NCBI RefSeq assembly: GCF_023544465.1
Contig: NZ_JALPVL010000002.1
Span: 124,001-188,000 of the forward strand
DNA: 64,000 nucleotides
Direction of reading: 5' to 3'
Source: Paractinoplanes maris
Lineage (GTDB): Bacteria > Actinomycetota > Actinomycetes > Mycobacteriales > Micromonosporaceae
Shown here: positions 1 through 9,832 of the stretch, piece by piece
Layout of the letters: the number at the start of each line of letters is the position of its first letter
Position numbering within the stretch: the first letter of the stretch is position 1
Made by a program: the position numbers and the translations under genes
The notes under the pieces: model-generated
What the model saw: the letters and a program-made list of their open reading frames with translations, nothing else
What the model was told of the DNA's origin: nothing
Database searches by the model: none

Positions 1-60
1 CAGCAGGCGCGATTTTATGGCTACGGCACCGGAGTCCCGGCGACCGTAGGCCGCGTCTGA
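1..60 (+). CDS. 3' end of an unidentified gene (partial)
   Basis: Frame 1 is open from the window edge to a TGA at 58-60 and encodes a 19-residue C-terminus ending in GTGVPATVGRV. A perfect hairpin terminator follows 12 bases downstream, which supports this being a real gene end rather than a chance open frame. The fragment is too short to assign a family, and the rest of the gene lies outside the window. Confidence 0.5.
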   Translation, partial: QQARFYGYGTGVPATVGRV

Positions 61-72
61 ACGACAGACCTA

Positions 73-108
73 CATCAAGCCCCGGGCTTCACCGCCCGGG
101 GCTTGATG
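73..108 (+). terminator. Perfect 15-bp hairpin terminator
   Basis: The arms at 73-87 and 94-108 are exact reverse complements around the 6-nt loop TTCACC. It sits 12 bases after the stop codon of the partial gene and ahead of the chorismate mutase gene, so it probably ends the upstream transcript. There is no clear T-tract, as is common for actinobacterial terminators. Confidence 0.8.
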
Positions 109-155
109 CTGCCCGGGCCGGGTCGACCGGGGCGCAAGCACCCGAGGAGCACGAC

Positions 156-455
156 ATGAGCGCCGACGCCACCGACGTGATGGACCAGAACACCGGGGCC
201 GGCGAGCCGCTGGCCGCCGACGAGATCCGCGCGATGCGCGAGCGGATCGACGAGATCGACCAGCAGCTCATCGACCTGTGGCTGGAGCGGGCCCGCCTCT
301 CCCAGACGGTCGGCAGGACCCGCATGGCCAGCGGCGGCACCCGCCTGGTCCTCTCCCGCGAACGCGAAATCGTCGAACGCTTCCGCGAGGCCCTCGGCCC
401 CGACGGCGCCCAGGTGGCCCTGATGATCCTCCGCGCCGGCCGCGGCCCCCTCTGA
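156..455 (+). CDS. Chorismate mutase (AroQ type)
   Basis: A 99-aa protein of the all-helical AroQ chorismate mutase family, which converts chorismate to prephenate for phenylalanine and tyrosine synthesis in the cytoplasm. The core begins near residue 24 (EIRAMRERIDEIDQQLIDLW) and continues with ERARLSQTVGRTR, matching the family's first long helix with its Arg/Asp/Leu pattern and the active-site Arg/Lys stretch. About 20 acidic, low-complexity residues precede the domain. The ATG is preceded by GAGG (144-147) at good spacing. The gene stands alone between a terminator and a convergent membrane-protein gene whose stop lies 4 bases away. A monofunctional secreted form is unlikely because no signal peptide is visible. 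Confidence 0.85.
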   Translation: MSADATDVMDQNTGAGEPLAADEIRAMRERIDEIDQQLIDLWLERARLSQTVGRTRMASGGTRLVLSREREIVERFREALGPDGAQVALMILRAGRGPL

Positions 456-459
456 CCCT

Positions 460-1014
460 TCAACAGGTGGGCAGGCCGTTCGGCGGGGTGTCACCGGGGT
501 TCTTCGGCAAAGTCGTCCAGAGGTCCGGGATCCAGCGGCCGTTGGTCAGCTTGTCCCAGACCGCCCAGGTGCTCGGCTGACCGGGCGCTGGGTCCTTGTC
601 GGTCACCGATTCGCCGTGCCGTTCCTGGCACACCACACCCACGACCGTGCCGTCCAGATAGCCGTCGGCGAAGTGCGCACCCCGACCGGCCTGCGGATAG
701 GTGAAGACGCCGTCCGAGCCGGAGTTGACGATGCGTGCCCACACCGGCGGAGCAGACGTGGTCGCCCCGGCCGAGATCTGCGGCTGCGGTTGCGGTGCGC
801 CGCGCCCCTGCCGGTCGAGCGCGACACCGGCGATCACCGTGCCGACGACAGCGGCCACGGCGGCCAAGGTCCCCAGGACCCCCGGGTTGCCGATGGTGAT
901 CTTCGAGTTCTTGATCTGACTGATCTGGTGACCGTCGCGCCCGATCCCACCCTGGGGCGGGGTCACGGGTCGCCGCGCCGGCTTGCGCCTCGGCTGCTTG
1001 GTCGATGTCGTCAT
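460..1014 (-). CDS. Single-pass membrane protein with SH3-like C-terminal region, divergent from a STAND regulator
   Basis: A 184-aa protein of unknown function. The N-terminus is basic and Pro-rich (about 1-30), followed by the short segment QISQIKNSKITIGN (about 30-43), one hydrophobic membrane helix (about 45-65), a Pro/Gln/Thr linker, and a C-terminal domain of about 90 residues rich in Tyr/Trp/Gly that ends near a Cys. The last part (WIPDLWTTLPKNPG) resembles SH3-like extracellular modules of actinomycetes; that is a resemblance only. The start was chosen at the ATG preceded by GAGGAGG (about 1021-1027). A longer frame to 1362 exists but runs across the neighbour's promoter and coding region. 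Its promoter region is shared with the STAND gene, which suggests a functional link. Confidence 0.7.
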   Translation of the reverse strand: MTTSTKQPRRKPARRPVTPPQGGIGRDGHQISQIKNSKITIGNPGVLGTLAAVAAVVGTVIAGVALDRQGRGAPQPQPQISAGATTSAPPVWARIVNSGSDGVFTYPQAGRGAHFADGYLDGTVVGVVCQERHGESVTDKDPAPGQPSTWAVWDKLTNGRWIPDLWTTLPKNPGDTPPNGLPTC

Positions 1015-1061
1015 CGCACACCTCCTCAAGTGTCCAGCCTGACGGGAATGAGCGTCGCGAC

Positions 1062-1077
1062 TGTCCCCCGAGGGACA
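1062..1077. promoter_or_regulatory. Inverted repeat TGTCCC-N4-GGGACA in a divergent promoter region
   Basis: A perfect 6-bp inverted repeat with a 4-bp spacer lies in the 145-bp gap between the membrane-protein gene (start 1014) and the STAND regulator gene (start 1160). Related half-sites occur on both sides: TGTCCAG at 1031-1037 and its exact inverse CTGGACA at 1152-1158. Because the STAND protein has an N-terminal HTH, this is a plausible operator for it. Binding is inference. Confidence 0.4.
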
Positions 1078-1159
1078 ACCAAGGTCAGGTTCGCGTCGCT
1101 GACCAGGGTGATGACCCTCGATCAGGCGAGACGAACAGGGAACACCGCATACTGGACAG

Positions 1160-3376
1160 GTGAGCCGTGAGGGCACGGAGGGGGTCCAGTCGCCCTCCGC
1201 GCTGCGCGACTTCTTCGCCGAGCTTCGCGAACTGGCTCGCGTCCGCGAGGGCTCGGTTGTCTCGGGCCGCGAGATCGCGAATCGTGCGAACCTGTCCCCG
1301 TCGCACACCCATCGTGTGCTGACTGGAGTAAAGGTGCCCAGCGTCGAGTTCGCCGAGGCCATGGTGCGCGCGCTGGGTGGCTCCGCGCTTCAGCTGAGCC
1401 GGGCGAAGGCCCTCGTCGAGGCTGCTCCACGGCCGGAACCCGGTCCCGCCAAGCCGTCGGACCTGCCCGAGGAGACCCGGGCTTTCGCCGGACGCGTGGA
1501 CTATCTCCACGCGATCTCCGCCGCGTCCGAGACCCACGGCCGCCTTCTGGTCACCGGAACCGGTGGCATGGGAAAAAGCTGGCTCGTCTCGCGGTGGGCC
1601 CATCAGAACGCCCGGCGCTTCGGCTCCGGTCAGCTCTACGCCGACCTGCACGGCTTCGACGACGCGGTGCAGCCCACGATGCCGGAAGAGCTCATCGAGG
1701 AGTTCCTGCTGGCCCTCGGCGTGACCAAGCTGCCGGACAGCGCACCACGCCGGGCCGCGCTCTACCGACGTCTGACCAACCGCAGGATGCTGGTGGTTCT
1801 GGACAACGCCGCTGACGCGACACAGGTACGAGCCCTGCTCCCGGGCCGAGGGTCCACGCTGCTGGTGACCAGCCGCAACGACCTGACCGATCTCCAGGTG
1901 CACCACGGAGCTCGTCGCATCGTCCTCGACCCGATGACCGACGGCGAGGCTCTTGACCTGATGATCATCCGGCTCGGCCGGGGTCGCGTCGAGAGCGAGT
2001 CCGAGGCGGCTACCGAGATCGTCAAGGCATGCGCCGGACATCCACTCGCACTCAGCATCGTCGCCGCGCGCCTGGAGACCTATCCGGACTGGTCACTGGC
2101 GTCGCTCGCCGCTGAGCTCGGCAACGACGACCGCAGGCTGCGGGTTCTCGACCGGTTGGCGACAGTGCTGTCCTGGTCCGACCGATTCGATCCGCCGATG
2201 CGCCGAGCAATGTGTCTGCTGAGCACCGCACCGGTCACCGAGCTCGGTGTCGACGCGGTCGCGGCGCTGCTCGGCATGCCGGCGCGAGACGTCGACGACT
2301 GCCTCCGCGAATTCGAAGGCGCCGGCCTGCTCCAGAGGAAAGCCGACTCCCGATACTTCATGCACCCTCTCGTCCGCCTGTACTGGATGCACCAGACGCC
2401 GGAGGTGCTCGGTGACGACGCCGCGCAGGCGGCGGTACGACGGCTCGTCGACTTCCTCCTGCACTCAGCTTTCGACGGCGAACGTCTGCTGTCACCGCAG
2501 CGCCCGGCCATCACGCTCACCGATACGACCCGCGATGTGCGACCGGCCCCTCTGAGGACGGCGGCGGAGGCTATGGGCTGGTTCGACGCCGAAGGCACGA
2601 CGCTCCTCGCCATGCAACGGGCCGCCGCCGAACGTGACTGGGACAGCGCAGTCTGGCAGCTGGCCTGGTCGATGGACGACTATCTCTATCGACGAGGACT
2701 GGCGGAACCACACCGGCGGGCGTGGCGTCTCGGGCTCGAAGCGGCCGAACGGCTCGGCGTCGCCCGGATCGTCGCCCTCGCCCACCTGTGCCTCGGCCGG
2801 GTCTCGAGGGAGGTCCACCACCTCGAACGGGCACTCCGGCTGATCCCGGACGACGACCTCGCCAGCCGAGCACAGGCTCACCGGGTGATGGCGCTGATCC
2901 TCGAGTCGGCAACGGAGACACGCCGATCGCTGCACCACGCCATCGCGGCGCTTCGCCTGTTCCGGGTGCTCGGCCTGCCCGTCTGGGAGGCCGTCCAGCT
3001 CAACGCGATCGGCGAACAGGTGGCGGGGATCGGTCATCCGGACACGGGACGTGAGCTCTGCCGGCGGGCCTTGGACCTTCACCAGCGGCACCACCACCGC
3101 CCGGGCGAGGCGGCGACCGAGGACGGTCTCGGAACCGTCGAGAAGCACGCTGGTGCGATCGAAGCGGCCAAGAACCACTACGAGCGCGCCATCGAGATCT
3201 ACCTGGAGATCGGCAACGACTCGTCCGCGGCCGACACCCTCGGCCGGCTCGGGGAGATGATCGCGGACACCGACGGCGCCGAGGGCGAGCGGGTACTGCG
3301 GCGGGCTCTTCGGCTCTTCCGCGAACAGCGCCGGATGGGTGAGGCCGACCGGATCCGCAAGTTGATGCGCCGCTGA
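1160..3376 (+). CDS. HTH-NB-ARC-TPR (STAND-class) regulator
   Basis: A 738-aa multidomain ATPase of the AfsR/SARP-related STAND class, lacking the SARP activation domain. Domain order: an XRE-like HTH (about 33-70, SGREIANRANLSPSHTHRVL); a P-loop at 133-141 (GTGGMGKSW); an LYADLHGFD motif (about 159-167); Walker B MLVVLDNAAD (about 205-214); a sensor stretch LLVTSRN; a GHPLALSIVAARL motif (GLPLA equivalent); a winged-helix segment; and helical TPR-like repeats from about 430 to the end. Such proteins switch between ADP and ATP states on ligand binding and then act as regulators or as conflict effectors. The GTG start at 1160 has no good Shine-Dalgarno and may be leaderless (CATACT at 1148-1153). 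The gene is divergent from a membrane protein and convergent with the peptide importer. Confidence 0.85.
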   Translation: MSREGTEGVQSPSALRDFFAELRELARVREGSVVSGREIANRANLSPSHTHRVLTGVKVPSVEFAEAMVRALGGSALQLSRAKALVEAAPRPEPGPAKPSDLPEETRAFAGRVDYLHAISAASETHGRLLVTGTGGMGKSWLVSRWAHQNARRFGSGQLYADLHGFDDAVQPTMPEELIEEFLLALGVTKLPDSAPRRAALYRRLTNRRMLVVLDNAADATQVRALLPGRGSTLLVTSRNDLTDLQVHHGARRIVLDPMTDGEALDLMIIRLGRGRVESESEAATEIVKACAGHPLALSIVAARLETYPDWSLASLAAELGNDDRRLRVLDRLATVLSWSDRFDPPMRRAMCLLSTAPVTELGVDAVAALLGMPARDVDDCLREFEGAGLLQRKADSRYFMHPLVRLYWMHQTPEVLGDDAAQAAVRRLVDFLLHSAFDGERLLSPQRPAITLTDTTRDVRPAPLRTAAEAMGWFDAEGTTLLAMQRAAAERDWDSAVWQLAWSMDDYLYRRGLAEPHRRAWRLGLEAAERLGVARIVALAHLCLGRVSREVHHLERALRLIPDDDLASRAQAHRVMALILESATETRRSLHHAIAALRLFRVLGLPVWEAVQLNAIGEQVAGIGHPDTGRELCRRALDLHQRHHHRPGEAATEDGLGTVEKHAGAIEAAKNHYERAIEIYLEIGNDSSAADTLGRLGEMIADTDGAEGERVLRRALRLFREQRRMGEADRIRKLMRR

Positions 3377-3380
3377 GCCG

Positions 3381-3397
<17 letters not shown>
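3363..3397. terminator. Bidirectional hairpin spanning two convergent stop codons
   Basis: TGATGCGCCGCT (3363-3374) pairs exactly with AGCGGCGCATCA (3386-3397) around an 11-nt loop. The stem encodes the C-terminal Met-Arg-Arg of both convergent proteins, and the loop carries the two stop codons. It probably terminates both the STAND and the ABC importer transcripts. Confidence 0.65.
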
Positions 3398-5385
<1,988 letters not shown>

Positions 5386-5392
5386 CGTCGCC

Positions 5393-6292
5393 TCACCGCA
5401 GTTTCGGGTCGAAGGCGTCGCGGATGGCGTCGCCGAGCATGATGAAGGCGAGCACGGTGGCCGCCAGGAAGATCGACGGCCACACCAGCGGTGCGGCCAC
5501 GGTGCGGGCGTACGGTCCGGCCTCGGCGATCGCCAGACCCCAGCTGACCGCGTCGCCCTTGAGACCCACCCCGAGGTACGACAGGGTGGCCTCGCCGGCG
5601 ATGTTGATGCCGAGCAGGACGGTCAGCACCACGATGAACGGGCTGATCGCGTTGGGCAGGATGTGCCGGAGCATCAGCCGGGCCGGGCTCGCGCCGAGCA
5701 TCCGCGCCGCGGCCACGTAGTCCTGGTTCTTCGCCGAGATCACGGCCGCCCGCATCACCCGGGCCGCGGTGGTCCAGCCGAGCACCCCGAGCGTCACGAT
5801 CATGGCCACCACGCCGTTGCTCTCCGGGTCCGACGAGAGGCGCTTGGCCAGCACGATCGCGCCGAGCAGGAACGGGATGGCGAGCACGATGTCGACGAAA
5901 CGGGAGAGCACGGCGTCGACCCAGCGGCCGAAATAGCCGGCCACGAGCCCGACGACCAGGCCGATCAGCCCGGCGAGGAGCGTGGCACCGAGGCCGACGA
6001 GGAGGGAGTCGCGAGCCCCGTACACGGTCTTGGCATAGACGTCGCAGCCCTGGAAGTCGTAGCCGAAGAGCGCGTCGCCGCCCGCGTTCTTGCGGGAGAG
6101 CAGGCAGTCGCGCGGGTCGGCCGACGTGAACAGCGACGGCCAGGCAGCCATCAGCACCACGACGACGACCAGCACCGCCGCGATCCAGAAGACCTTCCGG
6201 GTACGCAGGTCGTGCCAGGCGTCGGCGGCCAGGCTCCGGCTCACCCGCGAGTCCGGGACCTCGACTGTGGACACGGCGTTGAAGTCACTCAT
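5393..6292 (-). CDS. dppC: Peptide ABC importer permease (DppC type)
   Basis: A 299-aa inner-membrane permease of the DppC/OppC family. A hydrophilic N-terminus precedes a first membrane helix (about 34-52, VFWIAAVLVVVVVLMAAW), then an extracellular loop with Cys residues (DCLLSRKN ... FQGCDVYAK), and a block of helices. The EAA-like cytoplasmic loop AAARMLGASPARLMLRHILPN is the coupling site for the ATPases. The start overlaps the dppB stop by 8 bp, indicating translational coupling. Confidence 0.9.
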   Translation of the reverse strand: MSDFNAVSTVEVPDSRVSRSLAADAWHDLRTRKVFWIAAVLVVVVVLMAAWPSLFTSADPRDCLLSRKNAGGDALFGYDFQGCDVYAKTVYGARDSLLVGLGATLLAGLIGLVVGLVAGYFGRWVDAVLSRFVDIVLAIPFLLGAIVLAKRLSSDPESNGVVAMIVTLGVLGWTTAARVMRAAVISAKNQDYVAAARMLGASPARLMLRHILPNAISPFIVVLTVLLGINIAGEATLSYLGVGLKGDAVSWGLAIAEAGPYARTVAAPLVWPSIFLAATVLAFIMLGDAIRDAFDPKLR

Positions 6293-7211
6293 AGCGGATC
6301 CGGGGGTCGAGGGCGGCGTAGAGCAGGTCGACGATCAGATTGATCACCAGGAAGACGATCACGAGCACGCTGACGAAGCCCACCACCAGCGGCCCGTCCT
6401 CGGTCCGGATGCCGCGGAAGAGGTTGAAGCCGACACCGGGGATGTTGAAGACGGCCTCGGTCACCACGGCCCCGGACATCAGCGCGCCGATGTCCACCCC
6501 GATGAGCGTGATCACCGGGATCAGCGAGTTCCGCAGGACGTGCACCCCGACCACGCGCCGGGGCGCGAGGCCCTTGGCCCGGGCCGTACGGACGTAGTCG
6601 GCGCGCAGGTTCTCGGCCACTGACGAGCGGGTCACCCGCAACTCAGTGGCCACGACCAAGGTGCCCAGCACGAGAGCCGGCAACAGCAGTTGGTAGAGGT
6701 TCGCGTCCCGGGTGGCGGTGGGCGGGAACCAGCCGAGCTGGATGCCGAAGATCAGCTGGGCCAGCGGTGCCAGCACGACGATCGGCATGGCCAGCACGAC
6801 CAGCGTCAGGGTCAGCGTGACGGTGTCGAACACGCCGCCGCGCCGCAGGCCGGAGAGCACCCCGGCGCCGACCGCGATGACCGACGCGATGACGATCGCC
6901 AGCAGAGCCAGCCGGATGGTCACCGGCCAGGCCTGGGCCAGCATGTCGCCGATTGAGCGACCGGTCAGCGACTCGCCGAAGTCGCCGGTGAGCAGGGCGG
7001 TCACGTAGTGCCAGTACTGCGCGAAGAAGCCGTCGTCGAGGTGGAAGCGGGCGTTCAACTCGGCGCGCTGGCTGTCGGTGATCGGACGGTCACCGGCGAG
7101 CACCTGGAACGGGTCATCGATGTTGGCGAACATCAGCGCGTAGACGACGAAGGTGGCCCCGAAGAAGGTGAGGACCATCTGGAGCAAGCGCCGCACGATG
7201 TAGCGGAACAT
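6285..7211 (-). CDS. dppB: Peptide ABC importer permease (DppB type)
   Basis: A 308-aa permease of the DppB/OppB family, opening with the typical MFRYIVRRLLQM start and a first membrane helix at about 10-30. The coupling loop YVRTARAKGLAPRRVVGVHVLRNSL near residues 205-230 carries the EAA-like pattern. It forms a heterodimeric channel with the overlapping DppC. A strong hairpin lies just upstream, between this gene and the binding-protein gene, so permease and ATPase levels are probably set below that of the binding protein. Confidence 0.9.
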   Translation of the reverse strand: MFRYIVRRLLQMVLTFFGATFVVYALMFANIDDPFQVLAGDRPITDSQRAELNARFHLDDGFFAQYWHYVTALLTGDFGESLTGRSIGDMLAQAWPVTIRLALLAIVIASVIAVGAGVLSGLRRGGVFDTVTLTLTLVVLAMPIVVLAPLAQLIFGIQLGWFPPTATRDANLYQLLLPALVLGTLVVATELRVTRSSVAENLRADYVRTARAKGLAPRRVVGVHVLRNSLIPVITLIGVDIGALMSGAVVTEAVFNIPGVGFNLFRGIRTEDGPLVVGFVSVLVIVFLVINLIVDLLYAALDPRIRYE

Positions 7212-7250
7212 TCAGGGAGCCTTTTGGGCGAGGGGACAGGCAGACAAAAC

Positions 7251-7287
7251 GGTGGCGCCACGGTTTCACCGAAACCGTGGCGCCACC
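7251..7287 (-). terminator. 17-bp hairpin between binding-protein and permease genes (attenuator)
   Basis: The arms at 7251-7267 and 7271-7287 are perfectly complementary with a 3-nt loop. On the minus strand the stem is followed by GTTTTG. It lies between dppA and dppB, where a partial terminator commonly lowers expression of the downstream transporter genes relative to the binding protein. Confidence 0.75.
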
Positions 7288-7304
7288 ACCGTTCGAGCGG
7301 CCAC

Positions 7305-8939
7305 TTACGCGGCGAAGTCGATCGAGTAGATGTCGACCTTCTGGTAGAGATCCATGGTCACGTCGGTCACCCGCTCGGAGTAGCCGAAGACGTTCTGGCC
7401 GAAGCGGAGCGGCAACACCGGCATGTCCCGCACCAGCAGATCCTCGGCCTCGCGCCACAGCTTCTCGGCCTGCGCGGTGGTCGGCGCGGCCGAGCCCTGA
7501 CGGACCAGGCTGTCGTACGTGCTGTTCTTGTAGCCGTAGTAGTTCGACGAGCCGTCGCTGGTGTAGAGCGGACCGAGGTAGTTCTCCATCAGCGGGTAGT
7601 CCATGGTCCAGCCGAGCCGGATCAGACCGACATCCTGCTTGGCCCGCACCTTGTCCAGCAGGGCGCCGAGCTTGGGCTGGGGCGCGCCCGAGCAGTTGAT
7701 GCCTAGGGACGCCTTGATCTGGTTGCACATCGCGTCGATCCAGGCCTTGTGGCCGCCGTCCGCGTTGTACCCGATCTTGATGTCCCGGGGACCGTTGGCC
7801 GCGGTGTAGAGCTGCCGGGCCTTGGTCGGGTTGTATTCGCACCACTCGCCGCAGCTGTTCGGCCGGGCGCCCTTGACCACCGGCGACACGAACGACTTGG
7901 CCGGCGTCTCGGAACCGAGGAAGACCTGGTCGGTCATCTCCTCGCGGTTGATCGCCATGGACAGCGCGCGGCGCACGTTCGGGTTCTTGTACTTGTCCTC
8001 GTAGAGCGGGAAGCCCATGAACGAGAACGCGGAGCTGGGGGTCTTGCCGAGGCGGGCTCCGAGGTCACCGGAGGCCGAGCCGAGGCTCTCGATCGGGATC
8101 TTCGTCTCGACGTCGAGGTTGCCGGCCATCAGGTCGGCGTACTGCGCGCCCAGGTCCTGATAGATCTTCCAGGTGATGCCCGCGATCTTGGGAACCGTGC
8201 CCTTGAAGTCGGGCACCTGCTCGACGACGATCTTCTCGTCGTGGTTCCACTTGCCCTTGAACTTGAACGGGCCGTTGCCGATCGGGGCCTCACCGTACGC
8301 CTTGTCGAGCACCCCCTCGGCCGAGAACGCGGCCTTGGGCAGCGGAAGGAAGGCGTCGTAGCCCATGACCGACTGCCACCCGGTGAAGGACTCGGAGAGC
8401 GTCACCGTGAAGGTCAGGTTGTTGACCTTCTTGAGCCCCCGCAGCGTCTTGGCCTTGGGCTCGGGCGCCTTCTCGGGGCCACCGTCGTCGGGGTCCTTCG
8501 ACTGCATGTCGGCGAAGCCGTCGATCCGGCCGTAGAAGTAGGACGCCAGCTGGGCGTTCGGCCCGTACGCGCCGTAGTTCCAGGCGTTGATGTAGTTGTC
8601 GGCGGTGACCGGCTCGCCGTTGCTGAAGGTGAAGCCCGGCTTGAGCTTGACGGTCCAGACCCGGTTGGCCTTGTCGTGCGTGATCGCCTGGGCCGCCACG
8701 GGATACGGCGAATTCTGCGGGTCGAACCGCACGAGCGGATAGAAGATCGACGCGAGCACCTGCGAGGCGTTCGACTCCACGGCGTTGGACGGAACCAGGC
8801 TCGACGGCTCGCCGATCCCGATGCTGATGCTGTTCGGCAGAATTTCGGTGTCTTCCGAGGTACTACCGCTGCAGCCGGCCGCCACCAAGGCGATGGTGGC
8901 CAGCGAGGCCACCATCTTCCACGGGCTTTTCCCAGGCAT
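7305..8939 (-). CDS. dppA: Peptide ABC importer substrate-binding lipoprotein (DppA/OppA type)
   Basis: A 544-aa extracellular binding protein of the SBP family 5 (peptides, nickel, other cargo). The start chosen, at 8939, gives a proper lipoprotein signal (MPGKSPWKMVASLATIALVA, then AGC as lipobox) and has GAAGGAGG upstream; an in-frame extension of 10 residues to 8969 would spoil the signal peptide. Family features include SFTGWQSVMGYDAFLPLP and LYTSDGSSNYYGYKN. It is the first gene of the importer set and is separated from the permeases by a strong hairpin. Peptide specificity is likely but not provable. Confidence 0.9.
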   Translation of the reverse strand: MPGKSPWKMVASLATIALVAAGCSGSTSEDTEILPNSISIGIGEPSSLVPSNAVESNASQVLASIFYPLVRFDPQNSPYPVAAQAITHDKANRVWTVKLKPGFTFSNGEPVTADNYINAWNYGAYGPNAQLASYFYGRIDGFADMQSKDPDDGGPEKAPEPKAKTLRGLKKVNNLTFTVTLSESFTGWQSVMGYDAFLPLPKAAFSAEGVLDKAYGEAPIGNGPFKFKGKWNHDEKIVVEQVPDFKGTVPKIAGITWKIYQDLGAQYADLMAGNLDVETKIPIESLGSASGDLGARLGKTPSSAFSFMGFPLYEDKYKNPNVRRALSMAINREEMTDQVFLGSETPAKSFVSPVVKGARPNSCGEWCEYNPTKARQLYTAANGPRDIKIGYNADGGHKAWIDAMCNQIKASLGINCSGAPQPKLGALLDKVRAKQDVGLIRLGWTMDYPLMENYLGPLYTSDGSSNYYGYKNSTYDSLVRQGSAAPTTAQAEKLWREAEDLLVRDMPVLPLRFGQNVFGYSERVTDVTMDLYQKVDIYSIDFAA

Positions 8940-9154
8940 GTGGGGGGTGCCTCCTTCAGGGGCGCTCACGGGGGTCGTGTGAGACGCAGCAACTGTGACA
9001 CAGAGCCAACAAGTGGCAAGGCCCCGTTATCAAGCCGATATTAGTCAAACCCCTGGAGCGAGCCTTTTCCCAGGCGTAGAAGAAACCCCTAACCTGCGAC
9101 AATGGCTGGCCGTGCACGGCCGCGCACCCACCGCAGCGCTGGCTTTATGAACGT

Positions 9155-9832
9155 TCAGACGAGGCGCCGATCAGCCGCCCATCGTGACAATTCGTAACGG
9201 TTGCTCATTTGGAGCTTCCGCAAGACGTTCGAGACATGTGTCTCCACCGTCTTGATCGAGATGAAAAGCTCCTTCGCGATCTCTTTGTACGCATAACCCC
9301 GCGCGAGCAGGCGCAGAACCTCGCGCTCGCGGTTGGTCAGCTGGTCGAGCTCGGGGTCGGCCACCGGCACGTCGGGCCGCGAGGCGAAGGCGTCGAGCAC
9401 GAAGCCGGCCAGCCGTGGACTGAACACCGCGTCGCCGTCGGCCACCCGGCGGATCGCCGCGGCCAGCTCGTCGGGCGAGATGGTCTTGGTGACATAACCA
9501 CGGGCGCCGGCCCGGATCAGGCCGATCACGTCCTCGGCGGCGTCGGAGACGGAAAGGGCCAGAAAGCGTACGTGGGGGTGACTGCGCCGCATCGCGTCGA
9601 GCACCGCCCGGCCACCGCCGTCGGGCATGTGCACGTCGAGCAGCACCACATCGGGCTCGATCGCGGCGATCCGGCTGACCGCCTCGGCCACCGAGCTCGC
9701 CTCGCCGACCACCTCGACGTGAGCGCCCAGCTCGGCCCGGACACCGGCCCGGAACATCGCGTGGTCGTCGACCAGAAAGACGGTGAGCCGGCGGTCGGGT
9801 GCGCCGCCCTGGGGCTCCTGGAGCTCGGTCAT
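9155..9832 (-). CDS. NarL/LuxR-family response regulator
   Basis: A 225-aa two-component response regulator. The receiver domain (about 17-135) holds the acidic pair in VFLVDDHAMFRAGV, the phospho-acceptor Asp in VVLLDVHMPDGGG, and the conserved Lys in ARGYVTKTIS. A LuxR-type HTH (about 160-220) carries LTNREREVLRLLARGYAYKEIAKELFISIKTVETHVSNVL. Its ATG overlaps the kinase stop by 4 bp (ATGA), so the pair is translationally coupled. A longer open frame running up to 11119 is a shadow of the kinase. It probably controls the divergent PspC/LiaF-like operon. Confidence 0.92.
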   Translation of the reverse strand: MTELQEPQGGAPDRRLTVFLVDDHAMFRAGVRAELGAHVEVVGEASSVAEAVSRIAAIEPDVVLLDVHMPDGGGRAVLDAMRRSHPHVRFLALSVSDAAEDVIGLIRAGARGYVTKTISPDELAAAIRRVADGDAVFSPRLAGFVLDAFASRPDVPVADPELDQLTNREREVLRLLARGYAYKEIAKELFISIKTVETHVSNVLRKLQMSNRYELSRWAADRRLV

